Below are positions 8,312 to 16,605 of a stretch of 64,000 nt of DNA, one piece after another (position 1 is the stretch's first letter; each line of letters opens with the position of its first letter). The stretch is taken from NCBI RefSeq assembly GCF_947496075.1, contig NZ_CANMBJ010000005.1, positions 62,001-126,000 on the forward strand, in the 5' to 3' direction. Under the pieces are notes generated by a model. That model ran no database searches, was not told the DNA's origin, and saw only the letters and a program-made list of their open reading frames with translations. A program made the position numbers and the translations under genes. This DNA is from an uncultured Tateyamaria sp. Lineage in GTDB: Bacteria; Pseudomonadota; Alphaproteobacteria; Rhodobacterales; Rhodobacteraceae.

Positions 8312-9526
8312 TCACCGCCCCATCCTGAGCGACAAGACCCAGGCCAGCGCAGTCAGCGCAAGCAGCACAACCACGGCAACGGTCCAGCCCTGCGTGGCAA
8401 ACACCTGCCCAATGACAAAGGCCCCGGCAATCCCGCCCAGATAATAGCTGGCCAGGTACAACCCGTTGGCCGCCGCCTGATCATGCGTGGCAGTGCGCCC
8501 GACATATCCGGTCGCGACAGACTGGGCAAAGAACAACCCCGCCCCGACCAACGCCAACCCCAACAGAAACACCGCCAGAACAGGCGTCAACAACAACACC
8601 AGCCCCACCAATGACACGGCAATCGCGCCGTGAAAGCTCGTCCGCGCGCCGTACCGCGCGACGGACGCGGCCGCCAAGGGTGTCGTCAGGATCGCCGGGG
8701 CAAAAACGAAGTATACCAACCCAATCATCGTCTGCGGCAAGTCAAACGGGGCCTGCGCCAGAATGAAATTGGCATAGGTGAAGGTCGCGACAAACACGAA
8801 CAACAGGATGAACCCGATCCCCACCATTGCCACCAGCTTGGCGTTCTTCAGATGATCCAACCACGCCTCGATGACCGAGGGCCCGTCGGCAGTATCATGG
8901 CGATGGCTGTCCCGCCCCCCGATATAGAAATATGCAACCACAGCCCCTGTCAGGTTCAGCGCTGCAAAGCCGTAGAAGCTTTCGGCAAGGCCGAAATTCC
9001 CTGCAATCTCGGACGCCAGAAGTCGCCCCAAAAGGTTCGACGCGACATTCCCCGTAATATAGGCGGCCATCGCGCCACCAACGGCGGTCAGCGAACACTC
9101 CTCGCTCAGATAGGTCAGCGTCAGGGTAAAGGCGGCGGACATGAACACGCCCTGCGCCACTCGCAGCAAGGTAAAGGTGGTCAGGTCGTCGGTTGAGGCC
9201 AGCAGCATTGTCGGGATGCTCAGCAGCGCCAGACAGATCCAGATCCCGCGCTTGCGATCGATCCGCCGGGCAAAGATGGCCACCACCAGCGAGGCAAACG
9301 CCATCCCGATGGTCGACGCATTGACGGCAAAGCCCATCGCCGCTGGCGACACGCCATAGGTCTCCACCAGCGTGGGCAGCAAAGCCTGCGAGCCAAAAAG
9401 GTCAATCAGCGTCAAAAAGGCGATCAGCGCGATCATCGTTGACCGGCGGATCACCATGCGGCGATCTTCCGGCGTCTTCTTGGCCAGCTCTTCGGCCATC
9501 CCGGTCATCTGGGCCGTCACAGCCAT
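8312..9526 (-). CDS. MFS transporter, probable efflux permease
   Basis: A 404-residue major facilitator superfamily protein with about 12 membrane helices. The loop between helices 2 and 3 has the charged motif ARRIDRKRGIW, an MFS motif-A variant. The start is the ATG at 9526, nine bases after GGGAG; the GTG at 9547 is in frame but poorly placed. The family resembles drug and sugar efflux permeases of the YnfM/arabinose-efflux type. Substrate cannot be stated. It is transcribed alone. The region upstream holds a copy of the TGTCCCCGCGGGGACA palindrome. Confidence 0.82.
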   Translation of the reverse strand: MAVTAQMTGMAEELAKKTPEDRRMVIRRSTMIALIAFLTLIDLFGSQALLPTLVETYGVSPAAMGFAVNASTIGMAFASLVVAIFARRIDRKRGIWICLALLSIPTMLLASTDDLTTFTLLRVAQGVFMSAAFTLTLTYLSEECSLTAVGGAMAAYITGNVASNLLGRLLASEIAGNFGLAESFYGFAALNLTGAVVAYFYIGGRDSHRHDTADGPSVIEAWLDHLKNAKLVAMVGIGFILLFVFVATFTYANFILAQAPFDLPQTMIGLVYFVFAPAILTTPLAAASVARYGARTSFHGAIAVSLVGLVLLLTPVLAVFLLGLALVGAGLFFAQSVATGYVGRTATHDQAAANGLYLASYYLGGIAGAFVIGQVFATQGWTVAVVVLLALTALAWVLSLRMGR

Positions 9527-9634
9527 GACATATGTCTCCCGTGGCACATGTCCGGGCGCGACAACGCCACGAAAACAAAGGTTAAAAAGTGGTTAGCGCG
9601 CCCTGCAAACCATTGATAAGAAACCATTTGATGT

Positions 9635-9656
9635 GTTTGTCCCCGCGGGGACAAAC
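9635..9656. repeat. Intergenic palindrome, TGTCCCCGCGGGGACA family (copy 1)
   Basis: A perfect 22-bp palindrome with the core TGTCCCCGCGGGGACA, between the cupin gene (28 bases past its stop) and the MFS gene (about 110 bases before its start). There is no T-run on either side, so a simple terminator is unlikely. The same 16-bp core recurs at 38284 and 52905. Confidence 0.8.
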
Positions 9657-9683
9657 CACCAGACCGCGCCCCAACTCCCATTT

Positions 9684-10559
9684 CTACTGCCCCGCGTGAT
9701 GCGCCTGCACACCGACCTGCGGCACACCTTCGGTCTCCGTGATGGGCTCCACCACACCAAAGAACAGCACCGCCGGGGCATCACCCAAGTTCTGCCAATA
9801 GGCCTGTGCGCCGCCGCCCAGATGTGTGCCCTCTTCAGCCGCCAAAGTCACCGGCGTGTCGCTGTCGGACCGATGCTCGGTCACCACCCCGTCCCACACC
9901 CAGACCTGCAACGGCTCACCTGCGGCCACAAAGCTGGGCAGTACCCCGCCCGGCTCGATCACGGCGCGGTAGGCGGACAGGGCCAGACCATCCCCCTTCT
10001 CACCATCGTAGTGCCCTTCGATATCAACCAAGCCTAGCAACTCCAACACAGCCCCGGATTGATCCGGCAGGTCAAAGTCCTGTTGCGCGGGTGTGTCCGC
10101 AACCACGGCCTCACCCGGTGCATTGAACACATCAAAGGCGATCAAGCGCACATCCTCGGGCCCTTCGTTCAGCCACCAGTGGGTGACATCGCCCTCTTCC
10201 AGGCTCAGGCCTCCGGCGCTGTGCCTGATCCGCTCGGCCGCATCGCTGCGATACTCGAAAATCTCGCCGGTCAGGGTGAACACAATGGCCGGGCGGTCGA
10301 CATGGCTGTGTATCGGTACGATGCCCGTGTCGCCCGAGATGTTCCAGGACCGCGTGCGCAGGTTGTACCCGGAAATCTGACTCAGGCCCTCCTCGGCCAG
10401 CGGAGCGTTCGCGATGGGTTGGTTCGAGATATTTTTGGGCCCGGACGGCCCCTCCAACCCATTCAGGACGCGGGTCTTCACGCTGTCCAGTTCTAGGGCA
10501 AAGGCGGTCGTGCCGAGCGCCGCAATCGCGAGCCCGAGTGTAGCAGTTCGAAATGTCAT
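9684..10559 (-). CDS. Secreted cupin-domain protein
   Basis: A 291-residue protein with an N-terminal signal peptide (MTFRTATLGLAIAALGTTAFA) and a double beta-barrel layout. The first half (about 55-150) is a cupin with a plausible metal site: PIHSHVDRP followed by FTLTGEIFEYRSD and a later SLEEGDVTHWWLNEG. The second half (about 190-270) repeats the cupin pattern (EPGGVLPSF, LQVWVWDGVVTEHRSD) but lacks the His-x-His pair, so it may be structural. It probably sits in the periplasm. It lies four bases from the patatin gene and could be co-transcribed with it. Enzymatic role unknown. Confidence 0.7.
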   Translation of the reverse strand: MTFRTATLGLAIAALGTTAFALELDSVKTRVLNGLEGPSGPKNISNQPIANAPLAEEGLSQISGYNLRTRSWNISGDTGIVPIHSHVDRPAIVFTLTGEIFEYRSDAAERIRHSAGGLSLEEGDVTHWWLNEGPEDVRLIAFDVFNAPGEAVVADTPAQQDFDLPDQSGAVLELLGLVDIEGHYDGEKGDGLALSAYRAVIEPGGVLPSFVAAGEPLQVWVWDGVVTEHRSDSDTPVTLAAEEGTHLGGGAQAYWQNLGDAPAVLFFGVVEPITETEGVPQVGVQAHHAGQ

Positions 10560-10563
10560 GGGG

Positions 10564-11658
10564 TCATCCTTTTCTGGATTTCAGCTCGACCATGTTGCCC
10601 CCGTGGGGTGCCCCAAAGTCATCAAACATCGCACGCAGACCCAGCGTGCTTTCCTTCTCGATCTTGTCGAAATTCGCGGTCAGCCAGCGGTCCGCATGTT
10701 CGCGTCCCAGGTCCCGCAAATGGATCAAAAACGCCCATTCGGAGTTCAGCTTGGACGACGCATCCAGTGCCAGCATGTCGTCGCAACCGTCGATCATGTG
10801 CATGTTCATCACGCGGTATTCGTTATCCGACAACGCGCCATCCTCGATCAGCCGGTGCACCAGATCGATGGTGCGCAAGTCCCGTAATAGCGAGGCGTTG
10901 AACGTGATCTCGTTCATCCGGTTCTGAATGTCCCGCGCACGGCGGGGGGTGCCGGAGCGTTTCAGCGGGTTGATCTGCACGATCACGATGTCCGAAGACG
11001 GCGAGTGATCGATGAAGGGAAACAGCACCGGGTTCCCCATGTAACCGCCATCCCAATAGGGCACGCCGTCAATCTCGACCGCTTTGAACATGTTGGGCAG
11101 GCAGGCCGAGGCCATCACCACGTCCAACGTCACCTCGTGCCGGTGAAAAACACGCGCCCGTCCCGTTTCGACATTGGTCGCAGAGATATACAGCCCCATG
11201 TCATCGCATTTGGCGACCTTGTCGAAGTCGATGAAATCCTCAACTACGTCTCGCAATGGGTTCAGTCCCAAAGGGTTCAGGTCGTAGGGCGAGGCCATCC
11301 GGCTCATCATGTCCATCATCACGTAACCGGGCGAGGCATCGAGCGACCAGGACCCCAGCATCATGTCGAGCGGCGTGCGCTTGATCGGGCTGCCCTGCCC
11401 TGCGCGGCTGACCGCGCGCCAGAAATCTTCGAGCGCTTGCCGCGCTCCGGCCGCACCCGCGTCATACATCCCTTGGGTCGCGACCACTGCATTCATGGCC
11501 CCGGCAGAGGTGCCGCTGACCGCCTCGATCCACAGACGGTCTTCTTCGAACATCCGGTCAAGGACGCCCCAGGTGAAGGCCCCGTGCGATCCCCCGCCTT
11601 GCAATGCGAGGTTGATGGATTTCTCGTGACGCTTTGCCCGGCCGTTGGTGACTGACAT
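10564..11658 (-). CDS. Patatin-like phospholipase
   Basis: A 364-residue patatin-family hydrolase. The oxyanion loop GGGSHGAF is at 21-28, the nucleophile elbow GTSAG at 49-53 (Ser51), and the Asp-Gly-Gly catalytic dyad partner at 203-205. These give the Ser-Asp dyad of patatins, which cleave acyl esters of phospholipids or other lipids. No signal peptide, so probably cytoplasmic. It lies 11 bases downstream of the 3-hydroxybutyrate dehydrogenase gene and is probably in the same transcript. This pairing recurs in alphaproteobacteria and suggests a link to polyhydroxybutyrate or lipid turnover (inference). Confidence 0.88.
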   Translation of the reverse strand: MSVTNGRAKRHEKSINLALQGGGSHGAFTWGVLDRMFEEDRLWIEAVSGTSAGAMNAVVATQGMYDAGAAGARQALEDFWRAVSRAGQGSPIKRTPLDMMLGSWSLDASPGYVMMDMMSRMASPYDLNPLGLNPLRDVVEDFIDFDKVAKCDDMGLYISATNVETGRARVFHRHEVTLDVVMASACLPNMFKAVEIDGVPYWDGGYMGNPVLFPFIDHSPSSDIVIVQINPLKRSGTPRRARDIQNRMNEITFNASLLRDLRTIDLVHRLIEDGALSDNEYRVMNMHMIDGCDDMLALDASSKLNSEWAFLIHLRDLGREHADRWLTANFDKIEKESTLGLRAMFDDFGAPHGGNMVELKSRKG

Positions 11659-11669
11659 GTCCCCGCCCC

Positions 11670-12446
11670 CTACTGCGCGACCCAGCCGCCATCAACCGGC
11701 ATCGCAATGCCGGTGACGGAGGCTGCGGCCTCAGAGGCGAGGAATGTGCACACCGTACCCAGCTGTTCGACGGTCACGAATTCCTTGGTAGGTTGCGCTG
11801 CCAGCAGCACATCGCGTTTCACCTCTTCCTCGGTGATGCCACGTGCCTTGGCCGTATCGGGGATCTGCCCCTCGACCAGCGGGGTCAGCACATAGCCCGG
11901 GCAGACCGCGTTTACGGTGACACCGTGCTGCGCGGCCTCAAGGGCGACGGTCTTGGTCAGGCCGACGATCCCATGCTTGGCCGTGACATAGGCTGACTTG
12001 TAGGGCGACGCGACAAGGCCGTGGGCCGAAGCCACGTTGATGATCCGCCCGAACCTACGCTCTTTCATCCCCGGCAGAGCGGCACGAATGGTGTGGAAGG
12101 CCGAGGACATGTTGATGGCGATGATTGCGTCCCATTTTTCCAACGGGAACTCTTCGACCGGGGCGACGTGTTGGATCCCCGCGTTGTTCACGAGGATATC
12201 GACAGCACCGAACTGCGCTTCGGTTGTCGCCACCAGATCGGCGATCTGGTCCGGTTTGGTCATGTCGGCGCCGTGGTAGGCAACCGTCCCCGCGGATTTG
12301 GCGTCAAGGTCCGCACGCGTCGCCTCAATCTCGTTCGCGTCGCCGAACCCGTTGAGCATAATGTTGAAGCCTTGGGCGGCGAAAGCCTCGGCAATGCCGA
12401 GTCCGATGCCGCTGGTTGATCCGGTGATGATGGCGGTGCGTGTCAT
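11670..12446 (-). CDS. bdhA: D-3-hydroxybutyrate dehydrogenase
   Basis: A 258-residue short-chain dehydrogenase that oxidises D-3-hydroxybutyrate to acetoacetate with NAD in the cytoplasm, a step in polyhydroxybutyrate breakdown. It shows the nucleotide-binding motif TGSTSGIG (8-15), NNAG (87-90) and the catalytic Ser140, Tyr153 and Lys157. The specific motifs INVASAHGLVASPYKSAYV and NAVCPGYVLTPLVEGQI are typical of BdhA. Length is normal. A putative PhaR-like site lies about 65-75 bases upstream. Confidence 0.92.
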   Translation of the reverse strand: MTRTAIITGSTSGIGLGIAEAFAAQGFNIMLNGFGDANEIEATRADLDAKSAGTVAYHGADMTKPDQIADLVATTEAQFGAVDILVNNAGIQHVAPVEEFPLEKWDAIIAINMSSAFHTIRAALPGMKERRFGRIINVASAHGLVASPYKSAYVTAKHGIVGLTKTVALEAAQHGVTVNAVCPGYVLTPLVEGQIPDTAKARGITEEEVKRDVLLAAQPTKEFVTVEQLGTVCTFLASEAAASVTGIAMPVDGGWVAQ

Positions 12447-12510
12447 GGGTGACCTCTCTGGACAATGCTGCGGCGCGGAAAGCCGTGATTGTTCAAGAGG
12501 TAGGGCCGCT

Positions 12511-12522
12511 TTGCATGTGCAG
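12511..12522. promoter_or_regulatory. Possible PhaR-type operator upstream of bdhA
   Basis: TTGCATGTGCAG matches the TGC-N4-GCA pattern reported for the polyhydroxyalkanoate regulator PhaR in related alphaproteobacteria (CTGC-N4-GCAG type), with one substitution. Its place upstream of bdhA makes biological sense. No phaR gene is in this window, so the assignment is by motif and context only. Confidence 0.35.
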
Positions 12523-12636
12523 CAACTTTTTGGCGCTCACCTCTCTACCACGTGAGAAATGCCGCTAAGTGTTACTGCCGGAACCGGCTGTTTTCGCCGT
12601 TTTGCCTCATATTTGAGCGCAGGCGATGGCGCTTTG

Positions 12637-13431
12637 TTACAGTGTCGGGTCCTGCGTAGGTCCGACATCAAGCCGCGTGATGTGGTCAGCCATGGCGTTT
12701 GGAAAATACTGCCGCACCAAGGGATCATGACCGGGCACGACAAGCTTCCGCGCGCTTGCAAGCCTTTGTATCGTCGCGAAGCCGTCCAGCATGTCCTGCA
12801 TGTCCACCACTATGGGAAAGGGCGTTCCGGTGAGGAAATTGCCATAGAAATGCGCGGCATCCGAGGCCAGCACCAACCACCCTGCCTGGGTGCGCACCCG
12901 CACCGCCTGCATCCCCTTTGTGTGCCCGCCAATGCGGTGCACGGTGATGCCATCGGCAATCTCGCTGTCGCCATCGTGAAAGGTCACCTTGCCGGAATAG
13001 AGCCGCTGCACCGCAGCAACAACGTGGCCCACGGTGAAGGGTGCGCGGAGCGCGTCGTGACACATACAGGGGCCGGTGGCATAGGCCATCTCGGCCGCTT
13101 GCAGGTGCAGTTTGGCATTGGGAAATAGGTGCAGACCGCCCGCATGATCGAAATGCAGGTGGGTCACGATGATCTCGGTCACGTCCTCGGGGTTCAGGCC
13201 GAACGGCTTCAACGCCTCACCCGGATCAAGGCGGATGGGTCGCCCGCGCGCCTGCCCTTCGGCGGCGTCAAAGCCTGTGTCCACGAGGATCACGCGCCCC
13301 TCACCCCGGATCAGCCACATATAGAAGTCGATGGGATCGGGCGCGTCGTGATTGTCCTCGAACATGTAGTTGTTGCCACGCACACGCTCTGTCTGTTCGG
13401 CGTATTTGATGGCGTAGACTTCGTAGGTCAT
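12637..13431 (-). CDS. Metallo-beta-lactamase-fold lactonase, AttM/AiiB-like
   Basis: A 264-residue hydrolase of the metallo-beta-lactamase fold. The zinc motif is HLHFDH (91-96), with further ligands in GGHTKG and LASDAAH and a C-terminal PGHDP. This arrangement and length match the N-acyl-homoserine lactonase family (AttM/AiiB/BlcC), whose members open small lactones. The gene overlaps the upstream ABM-domain gene by ATGA. Divergent genes encode a beta-decarboxylating dehydrogenase and a Gfo/Idh oxidoreductase. I therefore think a catabolic lactonase, opening a sugar-acid or gamma-butyrolactone-like intermediate, is at least as likely as quorum quenching. Confidence 0.8.
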   Translation of the reverse strand: MTYEVYAIKYAEQTERVRGNNYMFEDNHDAPDPIDFYMWLIRGEGRVILVDTGFDAAEGQARGRPIRLDPGEALKPFGLNPEDVTEIIVTHLHFDHAGGLHLFPNAKLHLQAAEMAYATGPCMCHDALRAPFTVGHVVAAVQRLYSGKVTFHDGDSEIADGITVHRIGGHTKGMQAVRVRTQAGWLVLASDAAHFYGNFLTGTPFPIVVDMQDMLDGFATIQRLASARKLVVPGHDPLVRQYFPNAMADHITRLDVGPTQDPTL

Positions 13432-13721
13432 CTGTGGACCAACTCAAAGGTGTTCAGGGTCTTTTTCGCAACCATATCCGCGATCTTGGGACCGGTTTCG
13501 AGGTAGTGCGGCGTCTGTTGATGCGCCTCAAACGCCGCAAGGTCATCGTAGAGTTCATAGAGAAATACTGTGTCAGGCTGGCTTGGGTCTGTGCACACGT
13601 CAAATTGCTGGCATCCGGGTTCGTCGTAGAGCGAGCGGCGCGCATTGCGGATGATGTGCGGCATGAACGCGTCCTGCGTGCCCGGTTTCAGGTCGAAGAT
13701 GACGGTGACTGCATATGGCAT
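13428..13721 (-). CDS. Antibiotic biosynthesis monooxygenase (ABM) domain protein
   Basis: A 97-residue single-domain protein of the ABM dimeric alpha-beta barrel superfamily, related to YgiN-type quinol monooxygenases. It shows FDLKPGTQDAFMPHI, ARRSLYDEPGCQQFDV and FLYELYDDLAAFEAHQQTPHY in the usual order. The ATG at 13721 is preceded by AAGGGA at good spacing; an in-frame ATG at 13778 would extend into the operator and is not used here. It is the first gene of a two-gene transcript with the lactonase. Function in the pathway unknown; such proteins may oxidise, or merely bind, small carbonyl compounds. Confidence 0.8.
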   Translation of the reverse strand: MPYAVTVIFDLKPGTQDAFMPHIIRNARRSLYDEPGCQQFDVCTDPSQPDTVFLYELYDDLAAFEAHQQTPHYLETGPKIADMVAKKTLNTFELVHR

Positions 13722-13776
13722 GGGTGTCCCTTTTCCTTGCCCTCCGCAGTGAATGCGGCCAGGTATTTGATAATTC

Positions 13777-13794
13777 ATACATTAATGTATACAT
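13777..13794. promoter_or_regulatory. Candidate GntR (FCD subfamily) operator in divergent promoter
   Basis: Two overlapping perfect palindromes are present: ATACATTAATGTAT (13777-13790) and ATGTATACAT (13785-13794). A further TATAC element follows near 13800. FCD-type GntR repressors commonly bind short palindromes centred on GTATAC, and a gene for such a repressor ends the rightward operon (15942). The site lies between two divergent transcripts and could control both. Inferred by motif and position. Confidence 0.55.
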
Positions 13795-13852
13795 AAACAT
13801 ATACGAGAAGCGAGTCGCTTTTCACCAGCCTATGCCGAAAGGGGCCCGCGCC

Positions 13853-14929
13853 ATGCACAGAAGTTTTGATATCGCCGTGTTTCAAGGGGATGGCATTGGC
13901 CCCGAGATCATGGCCCCCACGGTTGAGTTGTTAACTGGTTTGGCAGCGGGGTCTGGCTATGGCCTGAACTGGATCGACCTGCCTGCGGGGGCTGCGCATT
14001 ATGCCAAGACCGGAGAGAGCCTGCCGCCCGCCTCAATGGAAGGGGCGCGAGCGGCCGACGCAATCCTGCTGTCCGCCATGGGACTGCCCAGCATCCGTTA
14101 CCCGGATGGGACCGAAATTGCGCCGCAGATTGATCTGCGCAAGGCGTTGACCCTGTTTGCGGGCGTGCGCCCTGTCACCATTCGCCCCGGCCAACCAACC
14201 CCTTTGGCGACGGACAAGCCCGTGGATTTCGTCCTTATCCGTGAAAGCACCGAGGGGCTGTTTTATACGCAAGGCCGCGGCGAGGTTGAGGCCGACGAGG
14301 CGCGTGAGACGCTGCGCATCACGCGAGAGATTTCAGAGCCCCTGTTCCGCTTTGCCTTTGATATGGCCCACGCGCGTAAGGCGTCCGGGCAAGGGCCGGG
14401 CAAGGTGACCTGCGTGGACAAGGCCAATGTCTTCCGTGCCTTTGCCTTCTTCCGCGAGATGTTCGATGCCGAGGCCGCCAAGCATCCGGAGATCGAGGCC
14501 GATCATGCCTATGTCGATGCCACCGCGCTGTGGATGGTCGAGCGTCCGTGGTCCTTTGATGTCATGGTGACCGAGAACATGTTTGGTGACATCCTGTCCG
14601 ATCTGGGGGCTGGTCTGATGGGCGGTCTTGGTTTGGCGCCGTCAGCCGACATCGGGGCACACCACGCGGTGTTCCAGCCGTGCCATGGCTCAGCCCCCGA
14701 CATTGCGGGCCAAGGTGTGGCAAACCCGATGGCGATGATCCTGTCGGGCGCGATGATGCTGGAATGGCTGGCCAGTCGGCATGACATGCCTGCGATGGTA
14801 GAGGATGCCAGGCGTTTGCGCGATGCGGTCGATGCCGTTGTGTCCGAGGGACGCGTCCTGACCCGTGATCTGGGTGGATCCGCCGGGACAGCAGAAGTGG
14901 CCGCTGCAATAGAGGGGGCGTTGGCATGA
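13853..14929 (+). CDS. Isocitrate/isopropylmalate dehydrogenase family protein
   Basis: A 358-residue NAD(P)-dependent beta-decarboxylating dehydrogenase, in the superfamily of isopropylmalate, tartrate and D-malate dehydrogenases. Motifs seen are FQGDGIGPEIM near the N-terminus, LIRESTEGLFYTQGRG for substrate binding, the catalytic lysine region CVDKANVF, the metal-aspartate region TENMFGDILSDLGAGLMGGLGLAP and HGSAPDIAGQGVANP. It is not leucine-pathway LeuB by context: neighbours are an Idh/MocA oxidoreductase, a GntR repressor and a divergent lactonase. The start at 13853 follows GAAAGGGG; an upstream in-frame start would cross the operator. It probably oxidises and decarboxylates a hydroxy-dicarboxylic acid. 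The substrate is unknown. Confidence 0.82.
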   Translation: MHRSFDIAVFQGDGIGPEIMAPTVELLTGLAAGSGYGLNWIDLPAGAAHYAKTGESLPPASMEGARAADAILLSAMGLPSIRYPDGTEIAPQIDLRKALTLFAGVRPVTIRPGQPTPLATDKPVDFVLIRESTEGLFYTQGRGEVEADEARETLRITREISEPLFRFAFDMAHARKASGQGPGKVTCVDKANVFRAFAFFREMFDAEAAKHPEIEADHAYVDATALWMVERPWSFDVMVTENMFGDILSDLGAGLMGGLGLAPSADIGAHHAVFQPCHGSAPDIAGQGVANPMAMILSGAMMLEWLASRHDMPAMVEDARRLRDAVDAVVSEGRVLTRDLGGSAGTAEVAAAIEGALA

Positions 14930-15942
14930 TCCGGGTGGCCTGCGTCGGCGCGGGCTATTTCAGCCAGTTCCACTATGGCAGTTGGGCGCGGATGGATGGG
15001 GTCACTTTGGTCGGAGCCTGCGATCTGGATATTGAAAAGGCGCGCGCCACGGGCGCCCCCGCCTATGACGATCTGGGCGAGATGCTGACCGAGGCAGCAC
15101 CCGATCTGCTGGACATCATCCTGCCCCCACCCGCCCATGCCGCCACCATTCGTGCGGCCCTGACAGCAGGGATCAAATGGATCATCTGCCAAAAACCGTT
15201 CTGCATGGATATCGACGAGGCGCGCTCCATCGTTGCGGAGGCAGAGGCAGCAGGCGCGCGATTGGTTGTGCACGAGAATTTCCGGTTTCAGCCGTGGTAT
15301 CGGGCGATCAAGGCTGAACTTGAAGCCGGGTCGATTGGGGAGGTGCTGAACGCGACATTCCGTTTACGCCCCGGCGACGGACAAGGGCCAGAGGCCTATC
15401 TGGATCGCCAGCCCTACTTCCAGCAGATGCCCCGGTTTCTGGTTCATGAAACGGCGGTGCATTGGGTGGACACCTTTGCCTATCTCTTTGGCCCCGCCAG
15501 CGCCGTCTATGCCGATCTGCGCCGCATCAATCCCGTGATCGCGGGCGAAGATGCAGGCCACGTGATCTTTGACCATGGGCCGGTGCGGGCGCTGTTTGAT
15601 GGCAACAGGCATCTGGACCACGTGGCCGACAACCTGCGCCGGACCATGGGCGAGGCGTTGATCGAGGGGACACAGGGCATACTTGCATTGCACGGTGATG
15701 GATCTGTCACGCGGCGCGCCTTCGGTCTGTCAGAGGTCGAAACGATCCTCGGCCCGGACACATGGGACGGGTTTGGCGGGGATTGCGTCCACGCGCTGCA
15801 ATCCCATGTGATCCGCGCAATGACGGAAGGCACGTCGCTTGAGAACACGGCGCGCGACTATCTGCGGGTCATTGCGGTGAAGGATGCAATCTATGCTTCG
15901 GCCAAGGAGGGTCGAAAGGTCACTTTGGAAGAGGTGGAGTAA
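14926..15942 (+). CDS. Gfo/Idh/MocA family oxidoreductase
   Basis: A 338-residue NAD(P)-dependent dehydrogenase with an N-terminal Rossmann fold (CVGAGYFSQFHYGSW) and a C-terminal GFO_IDH_MocA substrate domain beginning near HENFRFQPWYRAI. The family's EKP motif appears here as QKP (ICQKPFCMDIDEA), so the usual glutamate is replaced but the catalytic lysine is kept. The gene overlaps the upstream dehydrogenase by ATGA and is coupled to the GntR gene by TAATG, so these three are one operon. Members act on sugars, inositols or related hydroxy compounds; the specific substrate cannot be told. Confidence 0.85.
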   Translation: MIRVACVGAGYFSQFHYGSWARMDGVTLVGACDLDIEKARATGAPAYDDLGEMLTEAAPDLLDIILPPPAHAATIRAALTAGIKWIICQKPFCMDIDEARSIVAEAEAAGARLVVHENFRFQPWYRAIKAELEAGSIGEVLNATFRLRPGDGQGPEAYLDRQPYFQQMPRFLVHETAVHWVDTFAYLFGPASAVYADLRRINPVIAGEDAGHVIFDHGPVRALFDGNRHLDHVADNLRRTMGEALIEGTQGILALHGDGSVTRRAFGLSEVETILGPDTWDGFGGDCVHALQSHVIRAMTEGTSLENTARDYLRVIAVKDAIYASAKEGRKVTLEEVE

Positions 15943-16604
15943 TGGGGGCCATGAGCAATGTGGAACGGGCCGTATCGGCCCTGCGCCAGATGATCTTCGC
16001 CGGAGAGTTGCCGCCCGGGTCGGACCATCTTGAGAGCGAGCTGGCCGAACAGCTGGGTATGTCCCGCACGCCCGTGCGCGAGGCCGCGTTGATGTTGCAG
16101 GCGCAGGGGTTGGTTGAGATGCGCCCGCGCCGGGGCATCCGTATCAGCCCGGTGTCCGCCACCGACATGGCCGAGATTTATGACATTCTAACGGAATTGG
16201 AGAGCCTTGCCGCCGCCCGCGCCGCAGAGACGCAGTATTCCAAGTCGGACCTTGCCACACTGGCCACGGCCATCCGCGATATGGATGCCGCACTGGCGGC
16301 GGATGACCTGCGGGCCTGGGCCGAAGCGGATGACAGGTTCCACCGCGAGCTTGTCCGCCTGGGCCGCAATGCGCGGCTAAGCATGGTGGTGTCGGTGATG
16401 CGCGATCAGGTGCGCCGGGCCCGTGCGACGACCCTGTTCATGCGCCCCAAACCCAAACAATCGAACGAAGATCACCGAATCGTCTATCAGGCGATCGCGC
16501 GCGGGGATGCGAAGACAGCGCATGACACGCACCATGCCCACCGGCAGGCGGCGCGCGATATGCTGGTGGCGCTTCTCGAGAAGCACCAGTTTCACGGGTT
16601 GTAA
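15942..16604 (+). CDS. GntR family transcriptional regulator (FCD domain)
   Basis: A 220-residue repressor. The N-terminal winged helix (about 5-75) has the GntR signature: LRQMIFAGELPPGSDHLESELAEQLGMSRTPVREA followed by GLVEMRPRRGIRI. The C-terminal FCD ligand domain (about 80-210) contains Asp and His residues that often bind a metal (DDRFHREL, HHAHRQAARDML). It is the last gene of the dehydrogenase operon and probably represses it and the divergent lactonase genes through the TGTATACA-type site at 13777-13794. The effector is likely a pathway acid. Its stop is one base from the convergent IclR gene stop. Confidence 0.88.
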   Translation: MGAMSNVERAVSALRQMIFAGELPPGSDHLESELAEQLGMSRTPVREAALMLQAQGLVEMRPRRGIRISPVSATDMAEIYDILTELESLAAARAAETQYSKSDLATLATAIRDMDAALAADDLRAWAEADDRFHRELVRLGRNARLSMVVSVMRDQVRRARATTLFMRPKPKQSNEDHRIVYQAIARGDAKTAHDTHHAHRQAARDMLVALLEKHQFHGL

Positions 16605-16605
16605 G

